Assembly: GCF_016859125.1 (NCBI RefSeq)
Contig: NZ_CP069338.1
Coordinates: 5,333,501-5,397,500, forward strand
Length of the DNA stretch: 64,000 nucleotides
Direction of reading: 5' to 3'
Origin: Archangium violaceum
Lineage (GTDB): Bacteria > Myxococcota > Myxococcia > Myxococcales > Myxococcaceae
The stretch's first letter is position 1. The number at the start of each line of letters is the position of its first letter. The translations under genes and the position numbers were made by a program. Shown here piece by piece: positions 51,902 through 60,327 of this stretch. Below the pieces are notes generated by a model. It did not search any database and was not told the origin of the DNA. It saw nothing but the letters and a program-made list of their open reading frames with translations.

Positions 51902-52924
51902 TCAGAGGATCTTCATGGAGTGGGCCGCGAAGTTCTCGGTCCCCGATTGGGAGAGGTAGTCCTTGAGCGCCTTGCGCGCCTCCGCCTCGCTCGTATACGC
52001 CGAGTCGGGGCCGAGCGTCTTGTCCGGCCGGACGGCCTGGAAATCCTGCAGCTTGTCCCCCACGAGCGGATGGAAGACCACGGGGCGATTGGGCGAGAAC
52101 TGCTCGATGGTCTGGAGCTCCTGGCGATAGAGCACGCTCTTCGGATCATGGGTCCGCATGAAGGCGTGCGCCGGCCCCTGCGGGTTCTGCCTCACGAACT
52201 CCTCGGAGAGGTGGTTCCACATCGGCGTGACGGCCTTGGGGTCCTTGTAGATCTCCAACCCCGAGAGCGCCCGGCCGGCCGGTGTGCTCTCCAGCGTGGT
52301 GTACCCCTTCAGCTGGGCGTGCTTGCTCACGTCGTAGCCGCCCGACCAGAGCGCCAGCGGTCCCTGGCCCTGCTCGATGCGCAGGTAGGGTCCCATCTCC
52401 TGGGCGACCTTCTCGTAGTGCGGGTTGGAGGTGTCCGGCCTGGGCTTGTCCGGGGTGAAGGGCGTGGTCCGGCTCTCCTTCACGTCGGCCCGGATCTGCT
52501 CCTGGCGCTTCACGCCGTGGAGGATGTCGCCCCAGACCTCCGCGCTCTTCGCATCGCTCATGCCGAGCGCGGAGAAGGCCTTCTGGAACGCCGGTGCGTC
52601 GGGGTGCGAGAGGGGTGAATTCAGGTCGAGCACCTGGGCCGCGGTGGTGCTGTGCTTGCCCGACGACAGGGCCGGACCCATGGCCTGCTCCACCGGGATG
52701 CGCGGCTCCGCCAGGGTTCCCGCCAGCTCCGGGCGTGGGTTGGGTGCCAGGGGCCGCGGCGGGCGTTCGAAGCTGTCGGCGCTCTTCGGAATGCCGTGGG
52801 TCTGGGGCCCGCTCGGGCTCCGGAGGGGGTTGGGGCTCGCCGGAGTCCTGTCCGGAGTGGAGCTGGGCCGGATGCTCGGCGTCTGGGTGAGGTTCACTCG
52901 GGGCGGCCGGAAGCGGATGGTCAT
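51902..52924 (-). CDS. CD38-like ADP-ribosyl cyclase / NAD glycohydrolase toxin candidate
   Basis: 340 residues, no signal peptide. The first 85 residues are Pro/Ser/Thr-rich, followed by a helical middle. From residue 191 the four landmarks of the ADP-ribosyl-cyclase fold appear in order and spacing: Trp193 (ALWSGG), Glu212 (TTLESTPAGR), Trp236 (PMWNHLSEEF) and catalytic-type Glu269 (SVLYRQEL). Enzymes of this fold destroy or cyclise NAD+ and are used as polymorphic toxins. ATG 52924; longer starts read into the shared promoter module. It has a sigma-54 promoter (52960-52975). No immunity gene is adjacent; only an ACT-domain gene lies beyond the module. Confidence 0.65.
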   Translation of the reverse strand: MTIRFRPPRVNLTQTPSIRPSSTPDRTPASPNPLRSPSGPQTHGIPKSADSFERPPRPLAPNPRPELAGTLAEPRIPVEQAMGPALSSGKHSTTAAQVLDLNSPLSHPDAPAFQKAFSALGMSDAKSAEVWGDILHGVKRQEQIRADVKESRTTPFTPDKPRPDTSNPHYEKVAQEMGPYLRIEQGQGPLALWSGGYDVSKHAQLKGYTTLESTPAGRALSGLEIYKDPKAVTPMWNHLSEEFVRQNPQGPAHAFMRTHDPKSVLYRQELQTIEQFSPNRPVVFHPLVGDKLQDFQAVRPDKTLGPDSAYTSEAEARKALKDYLSQSGTENFAAHSMKIL

Positions 52925-52959
52925 GGGGGCACCGTTGTTCGGAGATGTGAAGGCAGCAG

Positions 52960-52975
52960 TGCAGCGCCCGTGCCA
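52960..52975 (-). promoter_or_regulatory. Sigma-54 promoter of the cyclase-toxin gene
   Basis: Minus-strand TGGCACGGGCGCTGCA against the consensus TGGCACG-N4-TTGCA: one mismatch, with the essential GG and GC 10 bp apart. Expected transcript start about 25 bases before the ATG. Confidence 0.75.
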
Positions 52976-53047
52976 GGGCGGGTGGGCCCGGAGATGAACG
53001 GGATTGCGCGGGTTTACATGCAGGCGGACCCGCGAGAGGGCCCGTGT

Positions 53048-53108
53048 GGTGACCGCCGTCACCGGAGTCCCCTGGTGAGCGGGGTCACCGGTGATGTCCG
53101 CTGTCACC
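53048..53108 (-). promoter_or_regulatory. Activator-site array upstream of the cyclase-toxin gene
   Basis: Palindrome GGTGACCGCCGTCACC (53048-53063), then GGTGAG-N4-GTCACC (53074-53089) and a further GTCACC at 53103. The GTCACC steps are 26 and 19 bp, repeated in the two sister modules. The first site is centred about 82 bp upstream of the -24 element, the place for a sigma-54 enhancer-binding protein. Confidence 0.65.
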
Positions 53109-53133
53109 AGGCGGGCGCCGGGCCCACGCCGGG

Positions 53134-53547
53134 TCAGCCCGGGGACGCGTCGCCGCGCGCGAGCTCGAGGAGCAGCGCCAGGGACTCCTCGGCCCGAGCG
53201 GAGGGCACGAAGAGGTGATCGTGGAAGTACGCCGAGACGGGGTTCACGCTGATGCCCCGGGCGGCCAGCCGATTCGTGATGGCGGCGAGGAATCCCACGG
53301 CCTCGAGGCTGGAGTGGACGGAGAGGGTCACCATCCGGAAGACGGCGGTGTAGGGGAGTCCGGCGGCCTCGGCCTTCTCACGGGAGAGGATGAGGGTGAG
53401 CCCTTCCTCCTCGTGGAAGAGCCCGAGGGGCTCGAGGGGGGCGACCTCGAGCAGGGAGCGCCGGGTGGTGAGGAAGACGAACTCGCCCTCTCTCAGCACC
53501 GGCCTCATCGACCTCAGCAGTACGCCCAGGTTCGTCTCGCCGGGCAT
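53134..53547 (-). CDS. ACT-domain protein (DUF2241-like)
   Basis: 137 residues from ATG 53547. The N-terminal half (LGVLLRSMRPVLREGEFVFLTT) and C-terminal half (FRMVTLSVHSSLEAVGFLAAITNRLAARGISVNPVSAYFHDHLFVP) match the two-ACT layout of DUF2241, a family of small cytosolic proteins that bind amino acids. It is not obviously part of the toxin modules but lies between two of them. Function unassigned. Confidence 0.83.
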   Translation of the reverse strand: MPGETNLGVLLRSMRPVLREGEFVFLTTRRSLLEVAPLEPLGLFHEEEGLTLILSREKAEAAGLPYTAVFRMVTLSVHSSLEAVGFLAAITNRLAARGISVNPVSAYFHDHLFVPSARAEESLALLLELARGDASPG

Positions 53548-53664
53548 GGTGTTGCATCCTCCCTACCCACGAAAGCGTGAGCGGCCGATCCCATACCTGG
53601 AGATCGACCGCTCGAGATAGGGGGCCGGGTGTGGCCCCCTTGTTCGGTGCTTCGGCCCTGGGAC

Positions 53665-54840
53665 TCAGACCTCCGTGGCCCTGGTCATGGACTCCTGAAC
53701 GGCGCCCGCGAGTCCGACCCGAGCCTTCTCCAGAAGGGGCTCGGCCTCAGCGGTCTTGAGGCTCTTCTCCATCAGGGACACGGGCTCCGAGGGCCTGCTG
53801 AGCATCTTCGGCGCAACGTGCCCGGCGTCCACCGGGTTCAGGATCTTGCTCGCCGTGGCGGTGCCCTCGTTCACGAGCCCCTTCACGGTCTCGAGGGCCT
53901 GGGTCGCGGTGTTGATGGCGTTGGCCACCGAGTTGAGGATGTTGCCAAGGCCCGACTGCAGGGAGGCGTCCGGCGACGTCAGGGAGCCGAGGTCAGGGGG
54001 CAGGCCACCGGCGGCGTACGGGTCCATCACCGGCCCACCGGCGAGAGCCGGGGGCAGGCCAGCAGCCGCGTACGGGTCCATCATCGGGGCGCCGGCCATG
54101 GCGTACGGGTCCATCATCGGGGCGCCGGCCATGGCGTACGGGTCCATCATCGGGGCGCCGGCCATGGCGTACGGGTCCATGCCAGCAGCCGCGTACGGGT
54201 CCATGCCAGCAGCGGCGTACGGGTCCATCGCCGGGCCACCGGTCATGGCGTACGGGTCCATGCCGGCAGCGGCGTACGGGTCCATGGGCGGGGCGCCGGC
54301 CATGGCGTACGGGTCCATCATGCCCAGGGCGCCAGGCAGCATGGTGGCCGCCTCGAGGCCCGCGCCAAGGACTCCGGCCGCGCCGCTCGCCACGCCGCCG
54401 ACAACGTCACCCACGGCCCCGAGGCCATTGCCGATACCGTTGCCGATGCCGCCAAAGCCGTTGCCGAAGCCGCCGAAGCCGTTGGGCTTCTTGAGGTTGT
54501 CCAGCGGGTTGCCCGGCTTGAAGCCGTCGAGGTTGAAGTCGGGCTTCTTGCCCGGGAAGTTGCCGTTGATGTCCGGGCGGGGCGAGGGCTTGGGCCCGCT
54601 GTCGGGCTTGATGTCGGGCTTCTTGCCCGGGATGTTGCCGTTGATGTCCGGGCGGGGAGAGGGCTTGGGTCCGCTGTCGGGCTTGATGTCGGGCTTCTTG
54701 CCCGGGATGTTGCCGTTGATGTCCGGGCGGGGCGAGGGCGTGGGCCCGTTGCCGGGCTTGATGTCGGGCTTCTTGGGACCCTTGATGTCGGGGAGGTCGA
54801 GCTTGGGGAACTTGAAGCCTTTGCCGATACGCATGGACAT
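53665..54840 (-). CDS. Pro/Gly-rich repeat protein, copy 1
   Basis: 391 residues (ATG 54840; the ATG at 54834 has better ribosome-site spacing). The N-terminus carries three 25-residue repeats of the form GPKPSPRPDINGNIPGKKPD, a Gly-rich hydrophobic segment follows (NGFGGFGNGFGGIGNGIG then VVGGVASGAAGVLGAG), then about ten copies of a decapeptide MDPYAMAGAP/AAAG, and a helical C-terminus (SLQSGLGNILNSVANAINTATQ). No signal peptide and no known domain. The shape (basic Pro-rich start, hydrophobic middle, tandem repeats) is that of an extracellular or translocated protein. Own sigma-54 promoter at 54909. Near-identical to 55966-57018 except for the C-terminus. Confidence 0.75.
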   Translation of the reverse strand: MSMRIGKGFKFPKLDLPDIKGPKKPDIKPGNGPTPSPRPDINGNIPGKKPDIKPDSGPKPSPRPDINGNIPGKKPDIKPDSGPKPSPRPDINGNFPGKKPDFNLDGFKPGNPLDNLKKPNGFGGFGNGFGGIGNGIGNGLGAVGDVVGGVASGAAGVLGAGLEAATMLPGALGMMDPYAMAGAPPMDPYAAAGMDPYAMTGGPAMDPYAAAGMDPYAAAGMDPYAMAGAPMMDPYAMAGAPMMDPYAMAGAPMMDPYAAAGLPPALAGGPVMDPYAAGGLPPDLGSLTSPDASLQSGLGNILNSVANAINTATQALETVKGLVNEGTATASKILNPVDAGHVAPKMLSRPSEPVSLMEKSLKTAEAEPLLEKARVGLAGAVQESMTRATEV

Positions 54841-54908
54841 ATCTCCTGAGAAGACGGGGGGCTTGGTGCCGAGAGAGTGCGGGGAACGCCTTGACGGGAA
54901 GGCGTTAT

Positions 54909-54924
54909 TGCAGCGCCCGTGCCA
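54909..54924 (-). promoter_or_regulatory. Sigma-54 promoter of repeat protein copy 1
   Basis: TGGCACGGGCGCTGCA on the minus strand, identical to the one at 52960-52975 and 57085-57100. Confidence 0.78.
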
Positions 54925-54996
54925 GGGTTGGCGAACTCGGAGACGAACGTGATTCCGAGGGCTTACGTGGAGGAGGACCCGCGTGAAGGCCCGGGT

Positions 54997-55064
54997 GGTG
55001 ACCGCCGACATCGGAGCTCCCTGGAGAGCGCAGTCACCAGTGATGTCTGTTGTCACCAGTCACC
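54997..55064 (-). promoter_or_regulatory. Activator-site array of repeat protein copy 1
   Basis: GGTGACCGCCGACATC (54997-55012, second half decayed) with further GTCACC at 55033, 55052 and 55059. The first two full steps keep the 26 and 19 bp spacing of the sister modules. Confidence 0.6.
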
Positions 55065-55223
55065 GCGGGACACCGGGTCGTTTGCCGCCCTCTCGGAACC
55101 CGAGGTTTTTGACACCCGCTCACCGGCCACCCTCTCGGACTCCTGCCGGGTTCATGTCACCGCGCCGTGTATCCTTCCCGCCCCTGTTGGGCTCAGGGTC
55201 TCACCTCCATCGAGGTCTCATTC

Positions 55224-55859
55224 ATGCGCATCCTCGGAACGATTGCTGTTTGAGTGGTCGCGTTGCTCGGTCCAGCGGCTCATGCGGATCTGCCCGTCGT
55301 CAAGACGGCGCAGGCGTCCTGGCAGGGCTGCGATTACACGATCAAGGTGTTGCAGGACGTTGATGAGCCCATGCCGCGGCCCCTCTACAGGGTCTCCGTT
55401 CAGAGTGCGGTCGTTTCGCCCGATACGTGCTCGTTGGTGCCCACGACCGTCGAACTGGGGACCTCGATACTCGAGCCGACGATCGCGATCGCGGCCACTG
55501 CCCAGGGACTCGTGGCCGCCTATTCCGGAGGCGAATACGTCAAGTTCGGGATCGGAAGATGGGCCGTCACCCATGTTCATCGCCTGAGCCCGAGCACGCT
55601 GCGGACCCTGCGGCTGGCGGAGCTGGCGGCGGGTTGGACGTCGGCCCCTGGAACCGCCGGAGGGCCGGGGACCGCGGAGGTGGATCAGATCACCATCTAC
55701 CCTTCCCACGTTGAAGTGACGGGCACGCGGAACGGGAACCTGTTCGGCGTGTATCCCAGCTACTCACCCTATCGGTTCGGTGAGGGCACTCACTTCGCCG
55801 CCTTCTACCCTGGCTTCTTCGGGCCGAACCAGCAGCAGCCCGTTCTGTTCATCTATTGA
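55224..55859 (+). pseudogene. Exported protein with a stop codon in its signal peptide
   Basis: ATG 55224 opens MRILGTIAV, then TGA (55251-55253), then the same frame continues VVALLGPAAHADLPVVKTAQASWQ and runs 200 codons to a stop at 55859. Joined, the signal peptide MRILGTIAVxVVALLGPAAHA would be normal with cleavage after AHA. So one base change has probably inactivated an exported beta-rich protein (PTTVELGTSILEPTIAIAATAQ). A restart at GTG 55254 would give a signal without positive charge. It sits between the two duplicated repeat-protein genes, on the opposite strand. Confidence 0.6.
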
Positions 55860-55965
55860 GCCTGTTTGTCTGGAAATGGCGCAGCCCCGCCCGAGATCGT
55901 TCATCGGGCGGGGTGCGCTTGGGTCCTGCGAGGGCACCTTCTCCAGGGCCCTCTTCGCCTGGGGC

Positions 55966-57018
55966 TCAGGCCTGCTCGGTGTTGGAGGCGCCCGCGAGTC
56001 CGCTCCGGGCCTGCGACAGCACGGTCTCGGCGGGCTTGAGGGCCTTCATCAGCTGGGGCTCGGCCTCGGCGGCAACCTTCTTCAGGGTGTCGGTCGCCGT
56101 GGCGGTGCCCCCGTCCACGAGCCCCTTCACGGTCTCGAGGGCCTGGGTCGCGGTGTTGATGGCGTTGGCCACCGAGTTGAGGATGTTGCCAAGGCCCGAC
56201 TGCAGGGAGGCGTCCGGCGACGTCAGGGAGCCCAGGTCAGGGGGCAGGCCACCGGCGGCGTACGGGTCCATCACCGGCCCACCGGCGAGAGCCGGGGGCA
56301 GGCCAGCAGCGGCGTACGGGTCCATCATCGGGGCGCCGGCCATGGCGTACGGGTCCATCATCGGGGCGCCGGCCATGGCGTACGGGTCCATGCCAGCAGC
56401 GGCGTACGGGTCCATGCCAGCAGCGGCGTACGGGTCCATGCCGGCAGCGGCGTACGGGTCCATGGGCGGGGCGCCGGCCATGGCGTACGGGTCCATCATG
56501 CCCAGGGCGCCAGGCAGCATGGTGGCCGCCTCGAGGCCCGCGCCAAGGACTCCGGCCGCGCCGCTCGCCACGCCGCCGACAACGTCACCCACGGCCCCGA
56601 GGCCATTGCCGATACCGTTGCCGATGCCGCCAAAGCCGTTGCCGAAGCCGCCGAAGCCGTTGGGCTTCTTGAGGTTGTCCAGCGGGTTGCCCGGCTTGAA
56701 GCCGTCGAGGTTGAAGTCGGGCTTCTTGCCCGGGAAGTTGCCGTTGATGTCCGGGCGGGGCGAGGGCTTGGGCCCGCTGTCGAGCCTGGTGTCGGGCTTC
56801 TTGCCCGGGATGTTGCCGTTGATGTCCGGGCGGGGCGAGGGCTTGGGCCCGCTGTCGAGCTTGGTGTCGGGCTTCTTGCCCGGGATGTTGCCGTTGATGT
56901 CCGGGCGGGGCGAGGGCGTGGGCCCGTTGCCGGGCTTGATGTCGGGCTTCTTGGGACCCTTGATGTCGGGGAGGTCGAGCTTGGGGAACTTGAAGCCTTT
57001 GCCGATACGCATGGACAT
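55966..57018 (-). CDS. Pro/Gly-rich repeat protein, copy 2
   Basis: 350 residues, same layout as copy 1 (53665-54840): 25-residue Pro-rich repeats (here with TKLDS/TRLDS variants), Gly-rich hydrophobic segment, about eight MDPYA... decapeptides, helical end. Identity to copy 1 is near complete up to the C-terminal 60 residues, which differ (KKVAAEAEPQLMKALKPAE). The DNA, including the upstream module, is also nearly identical, so the duplication is recent or maintained by gene conversion. ATG 57018; ATG 57012 has better ribosome spacing. Confidence 0.75.
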   Translation of the reverse strand: MSMRIGKGFKFPKLDLPDIKGPKKPDIKPGNGPTPSPRPDINGNIPGKKPDTKLDSGPKPSPRPDINGNIPGKKPDTRLDSGPKPSPRPDINGNFPGKKPDFNLDGFKPGNPLDNLKKPNGFGGFGNGFGGIGNGIGNGLGAVGDVVGGVASGAAGVLGAGLEAATMLPGALGMMDPYAMAGAPPMDPYAAAGMDPYAAAGMDPYAAAGMDPYAMAGAPMMDPYAMAGAPMMDPYAAAGLPPALAGGPVMDPYAAGGLPPDLGSLTSPDASLQSGLGNILNSVANAINTATQALETVKGLVDGGTATATDTLKKVAAEAEPQLMKALKPAETVLSQARSGLAGASNTEQA

Positions 57019-57084
57019 ATCTCCTGAGAAGACGGGGCTTGGTGCCGAGAGAGTGCGGGGAACGCCTTGACGGGAAGGCGTTAT

Positions 57085-57100
57085 TGCAGCGCCCGTGCCA
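57085..57100 (-). promoter_or_regulatory. Sigma-54 promoter of repeat protein copy 2
   Basis: TGGCACGGGCGCTGCA on the minus strand. The distance from the GC of the -12 element to the ATG at 57018 is about 68 bases, so the predicted 5' leader is about 55 bases. Confidence 0.78.
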
Positions 57101-57172
57101 GGGTTGGCGAACTCGGAGATGAACGTGATTCCGGGGGGTTCCGCGGAGGCAGGGCCGCGCGAGGGCCCGGGT

Positions 57173-57233
57173 GGTGACCGCCGTCACCGGAGCCCCCTGG
57201 GGTGCGCAGTCACCAGTGATATCTGCTGTCACC
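57173..57233 (-). promoter_or_regulatory. Activator-site array of repeat protein copy 2
   Basis: Palindrome GGTGACCGCCGTCACC (57173-57188) with GTCACC at 57209 and 57228, steps of 26 and 19 bp as in the sister modules. The array ends beside the stop codon (57236) of the flavoprotein gene. Confidence 0.65.
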
Positions 57234-57235
57234 AG

Positions 57236-58750
57236 TCACGGCAGGTAGCGCCCGGGGGCGAGGATGCCGTGGGGATCCAACGCGGCCTTGAGCGTCCTCA
57301 GCACCCTCGGCGAGTCATCCTCCGGAGCGATGGGGAGCACGGGCGACTGGATGCCCAACCGCGCCGGGTAGTAGCCCGCTTCACCCAGGGCCTGCTGCAG
57401 CGCATGGTGGCACGCCATCGCGCGAGCGTCCTCTCCCTCCACCTCCCGGTCATAGATGATCGCCACCACCAGGTAGGCACACCGCGCCGAGACGCCCAGC
57501 ACACACAGGTTGGGCTCGAAGCCGAACCGGAGCGGCAGGGGCTCGGCGAGCGCCAGCGCCGTCTCCACGTGGGAGCCCGTCATCGGCACGGCGCACGACA
57601 GCCAGATGAAGCCGCATCCGTCGCGCTCCGGCTCCGGTACCTCGGGTGGGGGCGAGCGCTTGCGCCAGTACATCATCCGAAGGTTGCGCGCCGAGGGCAC
57701 CTGCCGGAGCGTCCCCGGCCCCACCTCCTCTTCTCGCATACAAGAGAGGGTGGGCATGGCCTCCCCCAGGACGTGCTCCACCCGCTCCTGCGCCGCCTGG
57801 GCCTGGGCCTCGCTCGGGGCCTCGAGCACGAAGCTCAGGTGCCAGGGCGAGACGTTCAACCTGGCGCGCAGCTTCGCGCGGTGCGACTCCGGCAGCGGCG
57901 TGAGCCCCCGGGTCTCCTCCCACGGGTACTGGCCGAGCACGGACATCACCTTGTAGTCGTTCCACAGCGAGAAGGCCTCGCGCAGGGTGCCCTCCATCCG
58001 AAGCAGCCGCAGCCGCTCCACCACCGGGCCCAGCTGGGCGGGGTCCTCCAGCACGCCCGACACCAGCCGGAGGCAGGCCGCTCGCGGCGCCAGCCAGAAG
58101 GTCATCCGCGTCACGACCCCCAGGTTCGACTGGCTGAAGAGCCCATCCAGGCCGGGGCCCGCGCCCCAGCGCAGCACGGACGCCGCCTGGGCATGGGGGT
58201 AGCGCCCGGGCCCGGTGCGAAGGCACTCGCCCGTGGGCAGCACCACCTCCAGGCCACACACGTACTGGAAGATGTCCCCGTGAGGCCCCGTCCCGTCTCC
58301 CCGCTCGAGCGCGTTGCCGATGAGGCTCGACTGGGGTGGCCCGCCGATGGTGGCCAGCTGCAGCCGCGAGCCCCTCTCCTCCAGGAAGGCATGCGCCTGT
58401 TCGAACGTGACGCCCGGCTCCACGGTGAGGTACCCCAGCTCCTCGTCGAACTCGAGCACGCGATTCATCCGGCCCAGTTCCAGCAGCACGCCGCTGCGCG
58501 CCGGCACCCGCGAGCCATAGCCCTGGTTGCGCCCGGCGCTCACCGGGGTGACGGGGATGCGCATCTCCTGGGCGATGCGCAGGCAGGCGCGCACCTCCTC
58601 GGTGCTTCCGGGACGCAGCACCGCACCCACATCCTGGGTGGTGGCGAAGGTCGCCGTGCGCGCCCGGACGAGCGTCGACTCGTCGGTGAGCACGTGGTCC
58701 TCGCCCAGCTCCCGTCGCCACGCCTCGAGCGCCTCCCGCAGCCGCTCCAT
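57236..58750 (-). CDS. FAD-linked oxidase of the VAO / 4-cresol dehydrogenase class
   Basis: 504 residues. An N-terminal PCMH-type FAD-binding domain (about 45-230; VLRPGSTEEVRACLRIAQ, TPVSAGRNQGYGSR, TIGGPPQSSLIGNALERG) is followed by a cap domain and a C-terminal segment ending DPHGILAPGRYLP, the classic end of VAO/cresol-dehydrogenase flavoproteins. It would oxidise a phenol or alcohol with transfer of electrons to oxygen or a cytochrome. No signal peptide. Start ATG 58750 with GGAGGAG upstream. It is transcribed divergently from the 58975 operon. Confidence 0.85.
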   Translation of the reverse strand: MERLREALEAWRRELGEDHVLTDESTLVRARTATFATTQDVGAVLRPGSTEEVRACLRIAQEMRIPVTPVSAGRNQGYGSRVPARSGVLLELGRMNRVLEFDEELGYLTVEPGVTFEQAHAFLEERGSRLQLATIGGPPQSSLIGNALERGDGTGPHGDIFQYVCGLEVVLPTGECLRTGPGRYPHAQAASVLRWGAGPGLDGLFSQSNLGVVTRMTFWLAPRAACLRLVSGVLEDPAQLGPVVERLRLLRMEGTLREAFSLWNDYKVMSVLGQYPWEETRGLTPLPESHRAKLRARLNVSPWHLSFVLEAPSEAQAQAAQERVEHVLGEAMPTLSCMREEEVGPGTLRQVPSARNLRMMYWRKRSPPPEVPEPERDGCGFIWLSCAVPMTGSHVETALALAEPLPLRFGFEPNLCVLGVSARCAYLVVAIIYDREVEGEDARAMACHHALQQALGEAGYYPARLGIQSPVLPIAPEDDSPRVLRTLKAALDPHGILAPGRYLP

Positions 58751-58809
58751 GTCTCCTCCTTGCTTTCGCGGCGCTGGATCGCGACCGCCTCGCCCCGCCG
58801 AGTCTACTG

Positions 58810-58846
58810 GTGGTGACAGCTGTCACCACCTCGAACGGCAGTCACC
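58810..58846. promoter_or_regulatory. 20-bp perfect palindrome and activator site
   Basis: GTGGTGACAGCTGTCACCAC (58810-58829) is a perfect 20-bp palindrome containing GGTGAC-N4-GTCACC. A further GTCACC lies 19 bp on, at 58841, the same step as in the three minus-strand modules. It is centred about 106 bp upstream of the -24 element of the promoter at 58924. Confidence 0.7.
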
Positions 58847-58923
58847 AGGGGCAGCGGGGCCGGCCGGGGCTTTCGCCGGGAGGCTCCAGAGGGAAGCCGT
58901 GGCTCTTCCCTCTCGGGAAGGGT

Positions 58924-58939
58924 TGGCACGAGACCTGCT
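58924..58939 (+). promoter_or_regulatory. Sigma-54 promoter of the 58975 operon
   Basis: TGGCACGAGACCTGCT fits TGGCACG-N4-TTGCW with one mismatch. Expected transcript start near 58951, about 24 bases before the ATG at 58975. Confidence 0.72.
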
Positions 58940-58974
58940 GTGGGTCGTGTCCGTTCCTTCTCTTCGAGGCCCCC

Positions 58975-60297
58975 ATGACCGCCCCTATCTCCGGTAACCG
59001 TCCCATCATGCTCCCCCAGAGCCAGACGACGTCTGACGTTGTCGCCCAGAAGGCCGTCCTGCCCCTGGCTCTCGAGCAGCAGTCCGCGCCTGTCGAGGCG
59101 AAGAAGCGGCTGGCGATGCCGCAGGACATCACGGCGTTCGAGCAGATGTCCGGCGGGTCCGCGCGCGGCGCCATGCCCGCCCTGCTCGGAAGCGTTGCGG
59201 ACAACCCCCTCCAGAAGAGCCTGGGGAAGCAGACCCTCATCAACACCCACCTCGAGGTGGCCGCCAAAGCCCTGGCCACCGCCCAGGCGGGCTTCGAGCT
59301 CGCGGCGGGCATCGCCTCGCAGCAGTTCGCCGGCCTGCGGAACGAGGCCGCGGGCGCCCTCTCGGGATTGTCGGCCCGGATGCCCCTGGACATCGCCAAC
59401 AGCGTCGCTGGCGCCATCAACAGCGGTACGGATCTGCGCCAGCTCGATGTCCTCCAGGGCATCGCTCATACCCAGGGTCCCCTGGCCGCGGGCAACCTCG
59501 AGGCGGGCCAGTACAGCGCCGACCAGTTGGGGCAGTACGGCGACCAGGGCAGCTACGGTGACTACGGCGGCTACGGTGAGACCGTCGACCCGATGAGCCA
59601 GTTCGGCGGCGTGGCCGACCTGGCCGGCGGCGTGGCCGACCTGGCCAGCGGCGTGGCCGACCTGGGTGATGCGTTCAGGAAGCCGAGCTCCAAGCCCTCC
59701 GCGCCGGAGTCCAAGCCCTCCGCGAAGCCCTCCGCCCCGGACGCCAAGCCCTCCGCGCCGGAGTCCAAGCCCTCCGCGAAGCCCTCCGCGCCGGAGTCCA
59801 AGCCCTCCGCCGAGAAGCCCTCCGCCCCGGACGCCAAGCCCTCCTCCGCGGCGGGCAAGGCCGATGACCTCGCCAAGAGCCTGCTCAAGACGGGTGGCAA
59901 GGCCGCCAGCAGGTTCGTCCCGGGCCTCAATGTCGCCATGGCGGGCCTCGACATCGCCAACGCCGTCAAGACCATCAAGGACCCCAATGCGAGCCTCGGC
60001 GACAAGATCACCTCGGGCATCGTCGCCGGAGGCTCGGCGCTCGCCGCGACCAACATCCCCATCGTCTCCCAGATTGGTGGAGCCATCTCGACGGGCGCCT
60101 CCGTCGCGGGCGAGGTGGTGAAGAACTTCGGAGGCGCCATCAAGGATGGCGCCAAGAAGGTCGGCGAGGGCATCAAGCATGCCGCCGAGAAGGTCGGCGA
60201 GGGCATCAAGGACACCGCCGAGAAGGTCGGCAAGGGCATCAAGGACACCGCCGAGAAGGTCGGCAAGGGCATCAAGGACTTCTTCAAGGGCTGGTAG
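58975..60297 (+). CDS. Repeat protein with C-terminal amphipathic 11-mer array
   Basis: 440 residues, no signal peptide. An N-terminal helical domain (about 30-175) is followed by a Gln/Gly/Tyr-rich stretch (QYSADQLGQYGDQGSYGDYG), a repeated GGVADLA segment, eight KPSAPES/KPSAPDA linkers, a hydrophobic helical domain (SRFVPGLNVAMAGLDIANAVKTIK..., GGSALAATNIP) and four 11-residue repeats AEKVGKGIKDT ending FFKGW. The last array is encoded by 33-bp DNA repeats (60151-60285) and forms a cationic amphipathic helix, as in membrane-active peptides. It shares the operator/sigma-54 layout with the minus-strand genes; 30 bp downstream lies a trigger-factor-like chaperone. Confidence 0.72.
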   Translation: MTAPISGNRPIMLPQSQTTSDVVAQKAVLPLALEQQSAPVEAKKRLAMPQDITAFEQMSGGSARGAMPALLGSVADNPLQKSLGKQTLINTHLEVAAKALATAQAGFELAAGIASQQFAGLRNEAAGALSGLSARMPLDIANSVAGAINSGTDLRQLDVLQGIAHTQGPLAAGNLEAGQYSADQLGQYGDQGSYGDYGGYGETVDPMSQFGGVADLAGGVADLASGVADLGDAFRKPSSKPSAPESKPSAKPSAPDAKPSAPESKPSAKPSAPESKPSAEKPSAPDAKPSSAAGKADDLAKSLLKTGGKAASRFVPGLNVAMAGLDIANAVKTIKDPNASLGDKITSGIVAGGSALAATNIPIVSQIGGAISTGASVAGEVVKNFGGAIKDGAKKVGEGIKHAAEKVGEGIKDTAEKVGKGIKDTAEKVGKGIKDFFKGW

Positions 60298-60327
60298 TTC
60301 CACCTCCGCGTTCCCGAGGGTCACTCC

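Noticed and set aside
54010-54320. Tandem short repeats that could suggest a CRISPR array
   Set aside because: The units are contiguous, encode an in-frame decapeptide, and have no unique spacers.
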